Shown here piece by piece: positions 48,765 to 60,000 of a stretch of 64,000 nt of DNA. Where the stretch lies: contig CAWKFA010000002.1 in NCBI GenBank assembly GCA_963848825.1, positions 744,001 to 808,000 of the forward strand, in the 5' to 3' direction. The first letter of the stretch is position 1. The number at the start of each line of letters is the position of its first letter. Origin of the DNA: CAVVSQ01 sp963848825. Its GTDB lineage: Bacteria; Planctomycetota; Planctomycetia; Gemmatales; Gemmataceae. Under the pieces are notes generated by a model. It saw nothing but the letters and a program-made list of their open reading frames with translations. It did no database searches and was not told the origin of the DNA. A program made the translations under genes and the position numbers.

Positions 48765-49581
48765 AAACAACCGCACGCAATTCCTTGGCTTGCCGATAGA
48801 AATCCACGTTCACGCCCGGTCGTGCCAGACCATGTTCGCAGGACAACTTATAAAAATGCTGCATGCCGGCCAGCTCCCGCGGACCCAGGTCAAAGCGAAT
48901 GATGTTGGCGAGATAGCGGCGACAAAACCCCGCGTTCAGCCCCAGCAGAGGCGCCTCACGCGCTGCAATCTTGCCAACGTTCGCGATGCCGCGCCGCTTG
49001 GCTTCGTACAGTGCCGGCAGGACATTGCCGAGTTCCACCCCCGCGCCCACCGCCCAGACCGCATACACAAAAGGTAGTCCCGTCCAATCTTGCCATTCCT
49101 GGCCAAGATCGAACGCATGCGCGAAGCCGGGCAAACAGGCATGCATCGCCCGATCACCGATAAGCAGGACGGCATCGGCATCAACCGTGTCCGCGGCGAG
49201 GTCCAGCGGTAGCGGGCGGACCTCCGGACTTACGCCATGGCGCTGCCTCAGGAGGAGTTGGGCGAGCGTGGCACTGGTGCGCGACCCTTCGTCGAGCGCC
49301 ACGCTCTTGATCGCTTCCCAGGGTACCCGGCTAAAGAGCGTCACGCTCAGCACCGGGCCCTGGCTGGCAATGCTGATGCCGGGCACCATCGTATAAGTGC
49401 CGGCGCGAAAATATTCAATAATCGGGATCAGCGCCACGTCCAGCTCGCCGGCCTGCAATTGGCTCGCCAGCCGACTGGGATAATCCAAAACCAACTCCGC
49501 GCCAGCCGCCAGAGACGCCAGATCGTGAATAAGTGGCTTGGTGTTCAGATAATTGACGGCACCAATACGGAGCGTTTCCAT
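48763..49581 (-). CDS. mqnA: Chorismate dehydratase, futalosine menaquinone pathway
   Basis: MqnA dehydrates chorismate to 3-[(1-carboxyvinyl)oxy]benzoate, the entry step of the futalosine pathway. The 272-residue protein starts METLRIGAVNYLNTKPLIHDL and shows the family segments DVALIPIIEYFRAGTYTMVPGISIAS, SVALDEGSRTSATLAQLLL, DAVLLIGDRAM and LPFVYAVWAVG. It has no signal peptide despite its binding-protein fold. Its stop codon TAG lies at the end of the palindromic element, so the element may have fixed the exact C-terminus. Two minus-strand terminator-like hairpins lie 150-250 bp upstream. Confidence 0.94.
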   Translation of the reverse strand: METLRIGAVNYLNTKPLIHDLASLAAGAELVLDYPSRLASQLQAGELDVALIPIIEYFRAGTYTMVPGISIASQGPVLSVTLFSRVPWEAIKSVALDEGSRTSATLAQLLLRQRHGVSPEVRPLPLDLAADTVDADAVLLIGDRAMHACLPGFAHAFDLGQEWQDWTGLPFVYAVWAVGAGVELGNVLPALYEAKRRGIANVGKIAAREAPLLGLNAGFCRRYLANIIRFDLGPRELAGMQHFYKLSCEHGLARPGVNVDFYRQAKELRAVV

Positions 49582-49731
49582 GGCAACCTCTTGGCGGCAA
49601 TCCGCCTCTTGCTAATGCCGGCGTCCTGCCAGCGAAGATTTTACGGGTTCACTGCCTTTCAACCATGTCCTTGAGCGTGTTAAACCATGGTGAGGCCGAA
49701 AGAATAACCGCCAGGCCAGTGAATTGACAAC

Positions 49732-49775
49732 AAAAAAAGCCTGTCCGGCACCAGGGGAGAGGAGGCCGAACAGGC
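49732..49775 (-). terminator. Minus-strand terminator hairpin upstream of mqnA (proximal)
   Basis: GCCTGT and CGGC (49739-49749) pair with GCCG and ACAGGC (49765-49775), with one C/A mismatch. On the minus strand the hairpin is followed at once by seven T (49738-49732), the classic intrinsic terminator form. No minus-strand gene ends here. Confidence 0.65.
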
Positions 49776-49780
49776 AAGAT

Positions 49781-49830
49781 GAAAAAAGGGCGGGGAGCTT
49801 TAGCCCAATAATCCAGATGGGCTGGCTCCC
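49781..49830 (-). terminator. Minus-strand terminator-like hairpin upstream of mqnA (distal)
   Basis: On the minus strand GGGAGC (49830-49825) pairs with GCTCCC (49798-49793), and inside it AGCCCA pairs with TGGGCT. After CCGCCC comes a run of six T. It stands in tandem with the proximal hairpin. Confidence 0.5.
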
Positions 49831-49932
49831 GAATCATGATGGTAGTTTAAGCAACTCGTCGGCAAAAGGCCAGCATGCCTTCCATTTTTACTTCATTGAC
49901 TTCATCCCTCGTCCTGGCATACGATAATCTCC

Positions 49933-51733
49933 ATGATAAATCACGCTCTCAAAGCCGCCGTGGCGCGTCTGTTGCCCCGCATCCAAACGCCCGCGCAATA
50001 TATCGGCGGCGAACTCAATGCCGTCGTCAAGGACCATCGCACCCTACGCGGCAAGGTGCTGCTCGCCTTTCCGGACGCCTACACCCTGGGCATGAGCCAT
50101 CATGGGCTGCAGGTGCTCTACACGATCATGAACAACGATCCGCGCTGGGCGTGCGAGCGGGCGTTCGCGCCCTGGATCGATTTCGAAAAAGCGCTGCGTG
50201 AGAACAACCTGCCGCTTTATAGTCTTGAGACCTTCACGCCGCTGCACGCCTTCGACCTGGTCGGCTTCAGCCTCCAGTATGAGATTTGTTACACCAACGT
50301 ACTCACGATGCTCGACCTGGGGGGCATTCCCCTTCACGCCAAGGACCGCACCTTGGCCCATCCCCTGGTGATCGCGGGTGGACCGGGGGCCCAAAACCCG
50401 GAATTGCTGGCCCCATTTGTTGATGTCTTTGTCATCGGCGATGGGGAAGAAAGCCTGCCCTGGATCATGGAACGATGGATGGCGATGAAAGAGCGCGGCG
50501 ACCAATCGCGCGCGGACATGATCGCCGCTCTGGTGGGTGGCACGACCTGGGCCTACGCACCCCAGTTCTATGAACCCGAGTACCATGCCGATGGCACCCT
50601 GGCCGCCATGAACCGCACCCGGAGCGACGTGCCACGCGAAGTCCTGGCCTGCACCATCACGCAAGATTTTGACGACATCAAGCTGCCCACCCGGCCGGTC
50701 GTGCCGTTTGTGCAAACGCCCCATGACCGCATCGCCATTGAAATCATGCGCGGCTGTCCCTGGCAATGCCGTTTTTGCCAATCGACGGTCATCAAGCGGC
50801 CCTTGCGCGTCCGGTCGGTGGAAACGATCGTGCAAGCGGCCCTGGAAAGCTATCACAACACGGGCCACAACGAAATCAGCCTTCTGAGCCTGAGCACCAG
50901 CGATTACCCCCATTTCGAGGAACTCGTCAATCGGATGATGGAAGTGTTCACGCCGCTGGGCGTCAATATTTCGCTACCGAGCTTGCGCGTGACGCATCAA
51001 TTGCAAAACCTGCCCAAGCTCTTCAGCGGCGTACGCAAGGCCGGTCTCACCCTGGCGCCGGAAGTCGCCCGCGACGACATGCGCGTGCAAATTCGCAAGC
51101 CGGTCAAAAATGAAGATCTTTACGAGGGCTGCCGGGTTGCTTTCAAAAACGGCTGGCAACGCGTGAAGCTCTATTTCATGTGCGGCCTTCCCGGCGAACG
51201 GCAGGTCGATCTCGACGGTATCGTCGACATGGCCGAAAACATCTCGCGCATTGGCAAGGAAGTTAAAGGCCGCTTTGTCGAGGTGACTGCCTCGATTTCC
51301 AATTTCGTGCCGAAACCGCATACGCCCTACCAGTGGAACGGCATGCAAACGCGCTCCTATCTCGACTGGGCCGGCCAATATCTGCGCCGACGTTGCCGGC
51401 TCAAGTCGGTCAAGATCAAGCAGCACGACATCGACTGCAGTCTGCTCGAAGGCATCCTGACGCGCGGCGATCGGCGCGTGGCCGTGGCCCTTGAGGAAGC
51501 ATGGCGACGGGGCTGCCGCTTTGACGGCTGGCGCGAATGCTTCCAGCCGGAAATCTGGTGGCAAACATTCGCGGATTTGGGCATTGATGTCGGCCTGGTA
51601 CTCGCAGCGCGCCGGCCCCATGACCGAAGTCCTGCCCTGGGACCACGTCAACGTCAAAAAGGGGCGCCAATATCTGGAAAAGGAACAGACACGCAGCTTG
51701 ACGCAACTTGAGGTCATGGCTGGCGCCACTTGA
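49933..51733 (+). CDS. Radical SAM protein of the TIGR03960 type, one frameshift near the 3' end
   Basis: Residues about 20-220 form a B12-binding-like domain (LLAFPDAYTLGMSHHGLQVLY, IAGGPGAQNPE, FVIGDGEESLP). The radical SAM core follows with Cys275, Cys279 and Cys282 (MRGCPWQCRFC), ISLLSLSTSDYPHFEEL, GLTLAPEVARDDMR and KLYFMCGLPGE. Near 51592 one extra G seems to shift the frame; in the restored frame the protein ends WYSQRAGPMTEVLPWDHV ... TQLEVMAGAT at 51733. These proteins are widespread, often fused to a TIGR03936 domain, which is absent here. The reaction is unproven; MTTase-like or tRNA-linked chemistry has been suggested for relatives. It is probably monocistronic. Confidence 0.85.
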
Positions 51734-51860
51734 GAGCGTTCGCCCTACAATAATGTGGCAGTAGCTGGCGACAATTGCGGTAATCACGCCGCCGCCTTGC
51801 CAGCAAAACCGCCGATGGCCCCAGCGCCGACGGCGAAGTTTATTGATTCGAGAACGATCA

Positions 51861-51897
51861 AAAGCGGAGTCCGCCACCAGGTGCGGGCTCCGCTCTT
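51861..51897. terminator. Bidirectional terminator hairpin between convergent genes
   Basis: GCGGAGTCCGC (51864-51874) pairs with GCGGGCTCCGC (51883-51893) with one G-T pair. It is preceded by AAA and followed by TCTT, so it can serve both the radical SAM gene and the convergent PPC-domain gene. Confidence 0.6.
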
Positions 51898-51928
51898 GCA
51901 TTTGGTGCCTCGGCCCCGCGACCTTCTC

Positions 51929-52707
51929 TCAAGGCTTTTTACCTTTTGGCGTGGGCTCGCCGTCCTGCCGGATTTTCAAAACGAACAGGCCCGTTTCCAG
52001 GCCAAAACTGGTGGCGACGACGCGATAAGCTCCATCATTGGGCGCTTTGAAGCGAATGCGGGCATTGTTGCCGCCGCCGGAGTCGTCGTCCTTGGCTAAC
52101 TCTTTGCCCGCGGCGTCTTCGAGACGCAGATAAGTGTCGAACTGCTGGCTTATCATGTCGATAATATAGGTTTTGCCGGCGTCCATTTTCACGTCATAAG
52201 TGCGACAGTATTTTTTGCGTGCCTTGTCGAGCGGGTCGTCCTTGGTAAGCACGGCCTCCACCATGAGGCCCTCCGTCCCCACGGTTAGCACCTCACCTAC
52301 TGTCGTGGGCGTGAGCTTTGCTGGCCGCAAGCTGGCTACATATTGGCCCGAGCTGCCGCCCGGCGAGGTAATGAGCAGACGATAGAGCCCGTCTTCGGGA
52401 GCCTTGAGAACGCTGGAACCCGTGAACGAAACGATCTTCTTGCCATTAATGTCTTCGACCTGGGTACTGGCGAAAAAACCAGGGGAGTTCAGCGTGATCG
52501 TGTAGGATACGTCCTTTTTGAGCGTTACCGTGTGCACGATTTCCTGTTCCACGCTGGTGATGGTGCCCTTGAAAATCAGTTCTTCCGGCGAGGCGCCGGT
52601 TTGTCCTCCTTGGCCCGTTTCTTGTTGCCCTGTCCAGGCGAATTGGCTGCCGATAATACGAGCGCGCCAATCACGAAAACGGCGAGAAAGGTGCTGCGAA
52701 GGTGCAT
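51929..52707 (-). CDS. Secreted PPC-domain protein, one frameshift
   Basis: ATG 52707 gives a signal peptide (HLRSTFLAVFVIGALVLSAANS), followed by a Lys-rich linker. The frame changes near 52598, after which PEELIFKGTITS-like sequence joins EQEIVHTVTLKKDVSYTITL. Two pre-peptidase C-terminal (PPC) domains follow: the first contains SPGFFASTQVEDINGKK and PEDGLYRLLITSPGG, the second YDVKMDAGKTYIIDMISQQFDTYLRLEDAAG, DDDSGGGNNARIRFKAPNDGAYRVVATSF. PPC domains are beta-sandwiches found on exported proteins. There is no peptidase part, so a binding or structural role is likely. Total length is about 259 residues. Confidence 0.75.
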
Positions 52708-52969
52708 GGCGAATTTCTCCATCGAGTGCCTTGGAGCCCTGATTGGCGACATCTTTATGTCACGGCTTAGCCTATTAATACCCGACTCCTCAGGCAGCAA
52801 TTGTACGTTCACCAGCGGCAAATCTCACCAAAAAAGCAGAGCGGGTTTTGCCGTCGCGCTGGCCCACGGGAGGCATGGCACGCAAATGATATAACATTTT
52901 GGAGGGTAGCCGTCCCACGGGTCAAGATTCCGGTCTCGTCCAACCGAGTTTCAAAAAGCGCGGGGTTCG

Positions 52970-54350
52970 ATGTCTGACAATCCGCAACCGCTCAATCAGG
53001 AACCTGAAAGAGACCTCTACCGAGAGCTGGCAAGCGCCGATCCAGCGGCCCGGGTGAGCCACATTCTACGCCTGCTGGCGGAACATCCGCGCGGACTTCT
53101 AATACTTCCCACGCTTGAGGGTCGGCGGGCGACGCTGGATGGAATCGACCTGAGCCGTGAACAGCTCTTGAATGATACCAGGGTACCGAAGACATCTCTT
53201 TGGTGGAACGCGGAACGGCAAGCACTTGGTTTGCGACGGGCCGATCTGCGTGGGGCTAGCCTGCGGGCCGCCCGCCTGGTGGGTGCCTTTCTCGAAGAAG
53301 CTGATCTCGCCGGGGCTGATCTCGCGGGCGCCGACATGCATGGTGTGGACCTTAGCGGGGCGAACTTGACCGGCACCTTGCTGGAGGGCTGTGATTTGCG
53401 CAAGGGGGTGCTCCGTTTCGTGCGCGGCGAAAGGAGCGTCATGGAATTCGCCAAACTTCAAGACGCCGACCTCTGGGGCGCGCAGCTGGCGCAGGCGGAC
53501 CTTAGTGACGCCGACCTGCGCGGAGCCATCCTCGAGGAGGCTAACCTTGAAGGCGCCGACCTGGCGGGAGTCGATTTTCGCGGCGCCGTTCTTAAACGCG
53601 CCAATTTAAAGGGGGCTAACCTGCGCGGAGCGGACCTTCGTGGCGCCCTGCTCGGCGCCGCCAACCTGGATGGAGCGATCTTGCGCAATGCGCATATCGA
53701 GGAGGTCGACTTGAGCGGCTGCTCGCTGGCGAACATTCATACCTGCGGCACACGGCTGGAGAGAACTCACTTCGAACAGGAACAGCTCGGAGAAGCGATC
53801 GGGGAGGAAATAAGCGGCGAATACGGCCTGGCGCAAAGGGTATTTGGCGCTGGAACGAAACTTCGATGAGTTGGGCGATCACACGGCGGCCCGCTGGGCT
53901 TATCAAAGGCGACGCCGCATGGAAAAGCGTGAATCGCTGCGCCGGGCCCACGCGGCCTGGGCACACCGGCACTGGGGAATCGCAAGCCACTCCCTGGTGA
54001 AGTTTGGCAGCGATCAAATTGTGGAATGGGTTTGCAATTATGGGGAGAGTGTCTGGCGCGTCCTGGGCACGCTGTTGATTGTGTTCATCGTCTTCGTGCC
54101 AGCTTATGCTTTGACCGACGCGGTCGTGAAGGTCGAAGAAACCCCTGCCGGCAAAACCAAAACTCCCACGCATGAGGCGGCCGACCTCGCCCTCTTCAGC
54201 CTGACGGCCATGACGTCGCCTGGCAACCCGCCTGATTATTTGGTTCCCAGGAACGAGGTCGCTTACCTCCTGGCCGGGATTCAGACGGTGCTGAGCATTT
54301 TCCTGACCGGGCTCATGGGCTTCGTGGCGGGTAACCGCATTCGCCGCTGA
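52970..54350 (+). CDS. Pentapeptide-repeat protein with C-terminal ion-channel-like membrane domain, one frameshift
   Basis: Residues about 80-265 are pentapeptide repeats of the A(D/N)LxG kind (ADLAGADLAGADMHG, ANLKGANLRGADLRG), which form a square beta-helix. The frame changes near 53845; the restored reading goes from YGLAQRVY into LALERNFDELGDHTAARWAYQRRRRMEKRE. The C-terminal part has two membrane helices (VLGTLLIVFIVFVPAYAL and LAGIQTVLSIFLTGLMGFV). Between them ALFSLTAMTSPGNPP lies where two-helix potassium channels carry the filter, though the TVGYG signature is absent. The protein of about 460 residues is therefore a membrane-anchored pentapeptide solenoid, perhaps a degenerate channel. 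Neighbouring genes give no clue. Confidence 0.75.
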
Positions 54351-54359
54351 CATGCCGTA

Positions 54360-56574
54360 CTAATCAAGGGGCGGCCGGCCGGCCCCTGGGGACCTCAACC
54401 CTTCTAAAATGGACAAGTTCGCGTTGGACGTTTCGGCTTCCACCGGCGTTATCAGCTGTGTTTTCAAGACAACCATCGACCGATCCTGCAAAACAAGCAT
54501 TTCACCGCCGGTGGCTAGTTTAGGCTGAGTCGGCTCCTCCTCCGCGGTATCGAATACCAGTTCCCAGTGCTGTTCCTCCTTGGTTAGCGGGAGTGTCACC
54601 GTGAGAGGCTCGTGATGGGCGTTCAAAAAGAGGAGGATCGTATCGCCGACGATCGGCTCGCCATGTTGATCCTCGTCATCGACGAGGTCGCCAGCGAGCC
54701 GCAGGCCGATACATTTCGTAACGCCCGTGTTCCAATCTTCATCCGACATTTCCTTGCCGGAGACACCGAGAAAGGAGATGTCTTTGATGTCGGAACCCCG
54801 AATGGCGCAGCCCCTTGAAAAACTTCCGCCGCTGAAACACGGGCTGCGTCCACCACACCCGGACCACCTTTTTCACGAAGGCAAGGAACTTTTTCTTGCG
54901 TTCATCCAGCTCCCAGTTCAGCCAGGTGAGCGAATTGTCCTGGCAATACGTATTGTTGTTACCCTGCTGGGTGTGGCTCAGTTCATCGCCGCCCAGCAGC
55001 ATCGGTACGCCCTGCGAAAGAACCAGCGTGGCGATAAGGTTCCGCTTCTGTTTCTCGCGCAGCGCCATGATCGCGGGGTCGTCCGTGGGTCCTTCGACGC
55101 CGCAATTCCAGGAGGCGTTGTCGTCGGTGCCGTCACGATTGTCCTCGCCATTCGCTTCGTTGTGCTTGCTGTTGTAAGAAACGAGGTCTTGCAACGAAAA
55201 ACCGTCGTGGCAGGTGACAAAATTGATGCTGTTATAAGGCTTGCGACCGTCGTCCTGGTAGAGGTCGCTACTGCCCGCCAGCCGCGTGGCGAATTCGCCG
55301 ACCTGGCCGCCGTCCCCTTTCCAGAACTTGCGGACCGTATCGCGGTATTTACCGTTCCATTCCGTCCAGCCGGGAGGAAAGTTGCCGACCTGATAGCCGC
55401 CAGGCCCGACGTCCCAGGGCTCGGCGATCAGCTTCACCTGGGAAAGTAACGGGTCCTGATGGATGATGTCAAAGAAGGCGCCAAGGCGATTCACCTCGAA
55501 GAGCTCGCGCGCAAGCGTTGATGCGAGGTCGAAGCGGAAGCCATCAACGTGCATCTCCGTTACCCAGTAACGCAAGCTGTCCATGATGAGCTGCAGAACG
55601 CGGGGATGGGTCATGTTGAGAGTGTTACCGCAGCCCGTGAAATCCATGTAATAACGCGGGTCTTGCGGAGAAAGGCGATAGTAGGCCGCATTGTCGACGC
55701 CGCGGAGCGACAGCGTCGGGCCCATCTGGTTCCCTTCGGCGGTGTGGTTATAGACCACGTCGAGAATGACTTCGATGCCGGCCGCGTGCATCGCGCGGAC
55801 CATCATCTTGAACTGTTGCACGGCATCCTGCGCGATGCTGGTCGCCACGTAGCGGGGCTCGGGAGCGAAAAAGCCGAGTGAATTGTAGCCCCAGTAGTTG
55901 GTTCTCTTGTTGTCGACCAGGTGGCGATCATTTAAAAAATGATGGACAGGCAACAGCTCCACCGCCGTCACGCCCAGGTCTTGTAAATGCTTTATGGCAG
56001 ACTCGGAAGCCAGGCCGGCGTAGGAGCCGCGCAGCTTCTCCGGCACGATCGGGTTCTGTTGCGTGAAGCCCTTGACATGCAACTCGTAGATCAGGGTTTT
56101 GTGCCAGGGCGTCCGGAGCGGCCGGTCGTCCCCCCACGTGAAGGATGTGTCAATGACGACGGCCAGGGGCGCGAACGCCGCGCTATCCCGATCATCAAAG
56201 GATAGGTCCTGGGCCGGGTCACCGACTTTGTAGCCAAAAACGGCGTCGTCCCAATGGAGGCCGCGACCGATCGACTTGGCATAAGGATCGAGAAGGAGCT
56301 TGTTGGGGTTGAAGCGATGTCCCTGGGCAGGTTCGTAAGGCCCGTGGACGCGATACCCGTAGAGCTGTCCGGGTAAGACTTCGGGCAAATAGGCATGCCA
56401 TACCAGGTCCGTCTGGTGGCGCAACGGCACACGTTCGTTCTCCTTTTTGGCATCCACCGCATCGAAAAGGCAGAGTTCGACTTTGTTGGCATGCTCCGCG
56501 AAGATGGCGAAGTTGACGCCGGCGCCGTCCCACGTGGCCCCTAGCGGATAAGGTCGGCCCGGCCAAACTCGCAT
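54360..56574 (-). CDS. glgX: Glycogen debranching enzyme GlgX, one frameshift
   Basis: ATG 56574 is chosen because GAGGAGGAG precedes it. GlgX hydrolyses alpha-1,6 branches of limit dextrins during glycogen breakdown. The N-terminal CBM48 domain (PYPLGATWDGAGVNFAIFAEHA) is followed by the GH13 barrel: VILDVVYNHTAEG, DGFRFDLASTLA with the nucleophile Asp, LIAEPWDVGPGGYQ with the acid Glu, and FVTCHDGFSLQDLV. Near 54820 one extra G in a run shifts the frame; restored sequence reads FFKGCAIRGSDIKDISFLG and runs to a C-terminal beta domain ending at 54360. The total is about 738 residues, normal for GlgX. No other glycogen gene is adjacent. Confidence 0.9.
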
Positions 56575-56638
56575 TCGTTTCTCCTCCTCTACGTGGTTCA
56601 AGTAGGGTTAATTTAAAGCGTCCGCTGGCATGACCTCA

Positions 56639-57012
56639 TCACGGAAGACGCGTCTGTAAAAGTGCCTCGATCTGCCCTAGCAGCTTCGGGAAATCGATGG
56701 GCTTCGTGTGATAATCGGTGCAGCCGGCACTCACCGCGCGTTCTTTGTCCCCGGCGAGCGCGTGCGCTGTCAGGGCTACCACGGGCACATGATGGAGAGC
56801 TTCTATCGCTTTAATTTGCGCGTAGCTTCCCAGCCGTCCAGATCGGGCATATTCATGTCCATGAGAATCAGGTCGGGCTGTTCGGATTGCGCCATCGCGA
56901 CACCCGCGTTGCCGTCGGCCGCCGTCACAATCGCATATCCCCGGCGCTGCAGGCGCCGCGATAGCGAATCGCGATTCTCTTCATTGTCTTCGACGATCAG
57001 TATTTTAGGCAT
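56639..57012 (-). CDS. Single-domain response regulator, one frameshift
   Basis: ATG 57012 is preceded by GGAGGGAG and begins MPKILIVEDNEENR. Acidic residues Glu8 and Asp9, phosphorylation site Asp52 (LILMDMNMPDLDGW), Thr in VVALTAHAL and Lys in TKPIDFPKLL complete the CheY-like set. The frame changes near 56806, where CC appears reduced to C (ATRQIKAIEALHH expected). The protein of about 125 residues has no output domain, so it works by protein contact. It starts 3 bp after the stop of the hybrid kinase gene and should be its partner or a phosphate sink. Confidence 0.87.
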
Positions 57013-57014
57013 GG

Positions 57015-60000
57015 TCAACTCCCTCCTGGGGTCTTGCTAGCTGGTTCCGGCAGTAGCTCGCTTGTTTTAACTATTTTCGTCTCGGCCGCTTTGCCACTCG
57101 TATAGAGGGCCGCGACACGACGCACCTCCAGAAGAAGAGCGTCACGCCCATAAGCGCCCTTTTGCATCACTTTTTCCACGTTACCGTTTAGCACCCTGCG
57201 TTCCTCGGGCGAGAGGTCCTTGGATGTTAGCACAACGACCGGTATCGTGCGCCAGGCTTCGCTTTTGCGCAACTCGGCGATAAACTCGAACCCATCCATT
57301 TGCGGCATCATGAGGTCAAGCAGAATCAATGCCGGCTTGAGCCGAGTCAGTTGCTTGAGGGCCTCGCGACCATTGGCGGCCTCGGCAACGGTCCAGCCCT
57401 CCTTGGCGAGAGTCCGGCGGACCAGCTGACGCGTCAACTCGTCATCCTCCACAACCAGTACATCTGCCGTCTGGCCGGCGACGCGGTATTTTCCCAGCAA
57501 GCCCACCAGGCGGCCCCGGTCGATCGGCTTGGTAAGATAGGCGGCGGCACCCAGCACGTAACCCATCTCCGTCTCGTTCATGATTGTCATCATGACCACG
57601 GGCGTGTCGGCCAGAGCTGGCTGGGCCTTCAAGGCATTAAGGACAGCCCAGCCGTCCATCCTCGGCATGAGCACGTCGAGAAAGATGACGGCCGGTCGAA
57701 GCTCGGCGGCCAGTCGCAGCCCTTCCTCGCCATCGGCAGCCGTGACCACCCGGACCCCTTCCGCCGTCAAACTGCGGGTCATGAAATCGCGCACGGCCTG
57801 ATCATCATCGATTACCAAAACCGTGGCGTTCGCCTGAAAGTCTGGCAGATCTACCGTTTCCGTCTGGATTTCCAAATGCGCGGGTAAGCGAACCGTGAAG
57901 GTCGAACCTTCACCGAACTTGCTTGCCACCGTCACGTCGCCACCCATCATCTCGCAAAAGCTTTTGCTGATGGAGAGTCCCAGCCCCGTTCCCCCATACT
58001 TTCGCGACGTCGAAGTGTCGGCTTGCGTGAAGGGCTGGAACAACTTGGTTACCTGCTCCGCGGTCATGCCGATGCCGGTGTCTCGAATGCGAAAGGTAAT
58101 ATCATCGCGCCCGGCATCCACCTCGCGCTCGACTTCCAGCGTCACGGTGCCATGCTCGGTGAACTTACAGGAGTTGGAGACCAGGTTGAAAAGCACCTGC
58201 CTCACCTTGGTCAGGTCCGCACGCATCGCGCCCAGATCCGGCGGGCAGCGTACGACGAGGGTATTGCCGTTTTTGTCGACCAGCGGTTGCACCGTGCCGA
58301 CGACTTCTTCCACCATCTTGGCGATGTCAAATGTTTCCGGATAGAGTTCCATCCGGCCCGCCTCAATCTTGGACAGGTCCAGCACGCCATTGACCAGCGC
58401 CAGGAGGTGCTTGCCTCCCATGCGAATTTTTTCGAGGTCGGGAACGAAGTCGGCAACGCCACGGTCCTCGGCTTCCTCCTGAAGCAGTTCGCTATACATG
58501 ATGACGGCGTTCAGCGGCGTACGCAACTCGTGGCTCATGCTGGCCAGAAACTGGCTTTTGGCGACATTGGCGGCCTCGGAGGCATCCTTGGCCTTGAGCA
58601 GTTCCTCCTCGAAACGTTTGCGTTCCGTGATGTCAGTCAATACGCCGACGAAATGGGTCACCTCGCCATCGGCCCCAACAACGGGGGCCAGGGCAAGCGT
58701 GGCCCAGAAGGAGAGCCCGTCCTTGCGGTAAAAAAGGACTTCGACGGAGACTTCCTTGCCTTCTTTGTACGCGGTCCGCACCGTGTCGACGGTTGCCAGG
58801 TCGGTCTCCGGCCCGCTGAGGTAACCAATATCGCGGCCCTTGACCTCACGTAGGGAATAACCTGTCAGGCGCTCAAAGGCGCTGTTCACATAAGTGAGCG
58901 GCTCGTCCGTGCGCAGTCGGATCGGTAATAAAGACGCCCTGGGCGATCGCGCGCAGCGCACTCTCCCGCAGGCGCATGGCTTCCTCGGAACGGCGCCGAT
59001 ACGTCGTGTCCACAAAGGTAACGACGGCACCGAGCTTGTAGCCATCACGGCGCACGGGATTGGCTCGATATTCCACCGGGAAGCGCGAACCATCGCGTCG
59101 CCAGAAAAATTCATCATCGGCGTGCACGCTCTTGCCGCTGCGCCAGGAGGGTTCAATCCGGCACTCAACGCCCTTGTCTTCGCGCCGCGCGGGAGCACCA
59201 GTTCACGCGCCGGTTTTCCTAGCAGGTCCTCGGCGGTATCGTAACCGAGGAGCCGCGCGCCGGCGGGATTGGCGAAGGTGATGTTTCCGTGCGGATCCAC
59301 ACCGAAAATGCCCTCGCCGCTCGACTCCAGCAACAGCCGACTACGCTCCTCGCTTTCCCGCAGGGCCTCTTCCCCTTCCTTGCGGTCGATGTACTGGGCG
59401 ATGCCATCTCCCAGTGGCTTCAACTCGTGCAGCACGGTCTCCGGAAAGGGCTGGCGGGAAAACATCGCCAGCACGCCCACCACGCGTTTCTCGACAATCA
59501 ACGGGTAGCCCGCGAAGGCGACCATGCGTTCGCGCCGAGCCCAGTCGGCGTCGCTTACCTCCGGATCATGCAACACGTCGTTCGTGAGATGCGCCCGGCT
59601 GTTCCGGGCAATACGGCCGATCTTGAACTCACCTACCTTCACTCGGCTATGAGGCCCATCAAGGTGCGTGTACAGGCCAGCGCTGGCCTGCAATTCCAGG
59701 ACATCCTCCGCCCGGTTAAGCGTCCATATGCGCAAAAGCCGCGTTCAGATGCCGCACGAATGCTTCGGTGCATTCCTGCAGAACATTACGCAGCGGCTCG
59801 CTGCCCGTAAGCGCCTCGCCGACGTCTGCCCGTAGGGTTTCCAGTCGGGCACGCTCAGCCAGGTCCTCCTCGGCATGCTTCAGTTCAAAAAACAGTCCGA
59901 TCTGGCGGCCCAGGCTGGCAAGGACACGAAGCAATGCCTTGTCGGGCTCACGGACTTCGAAACTAAAGAACTCAATGACCCCCAGCACTTTTTTGCCAAC

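Noticed and set aside
49649..49837. Minus-strand frame of 62 residues upstream of mqnA
   Set aside because: It covers the two terminator hairpins and has a composition dictated by them.
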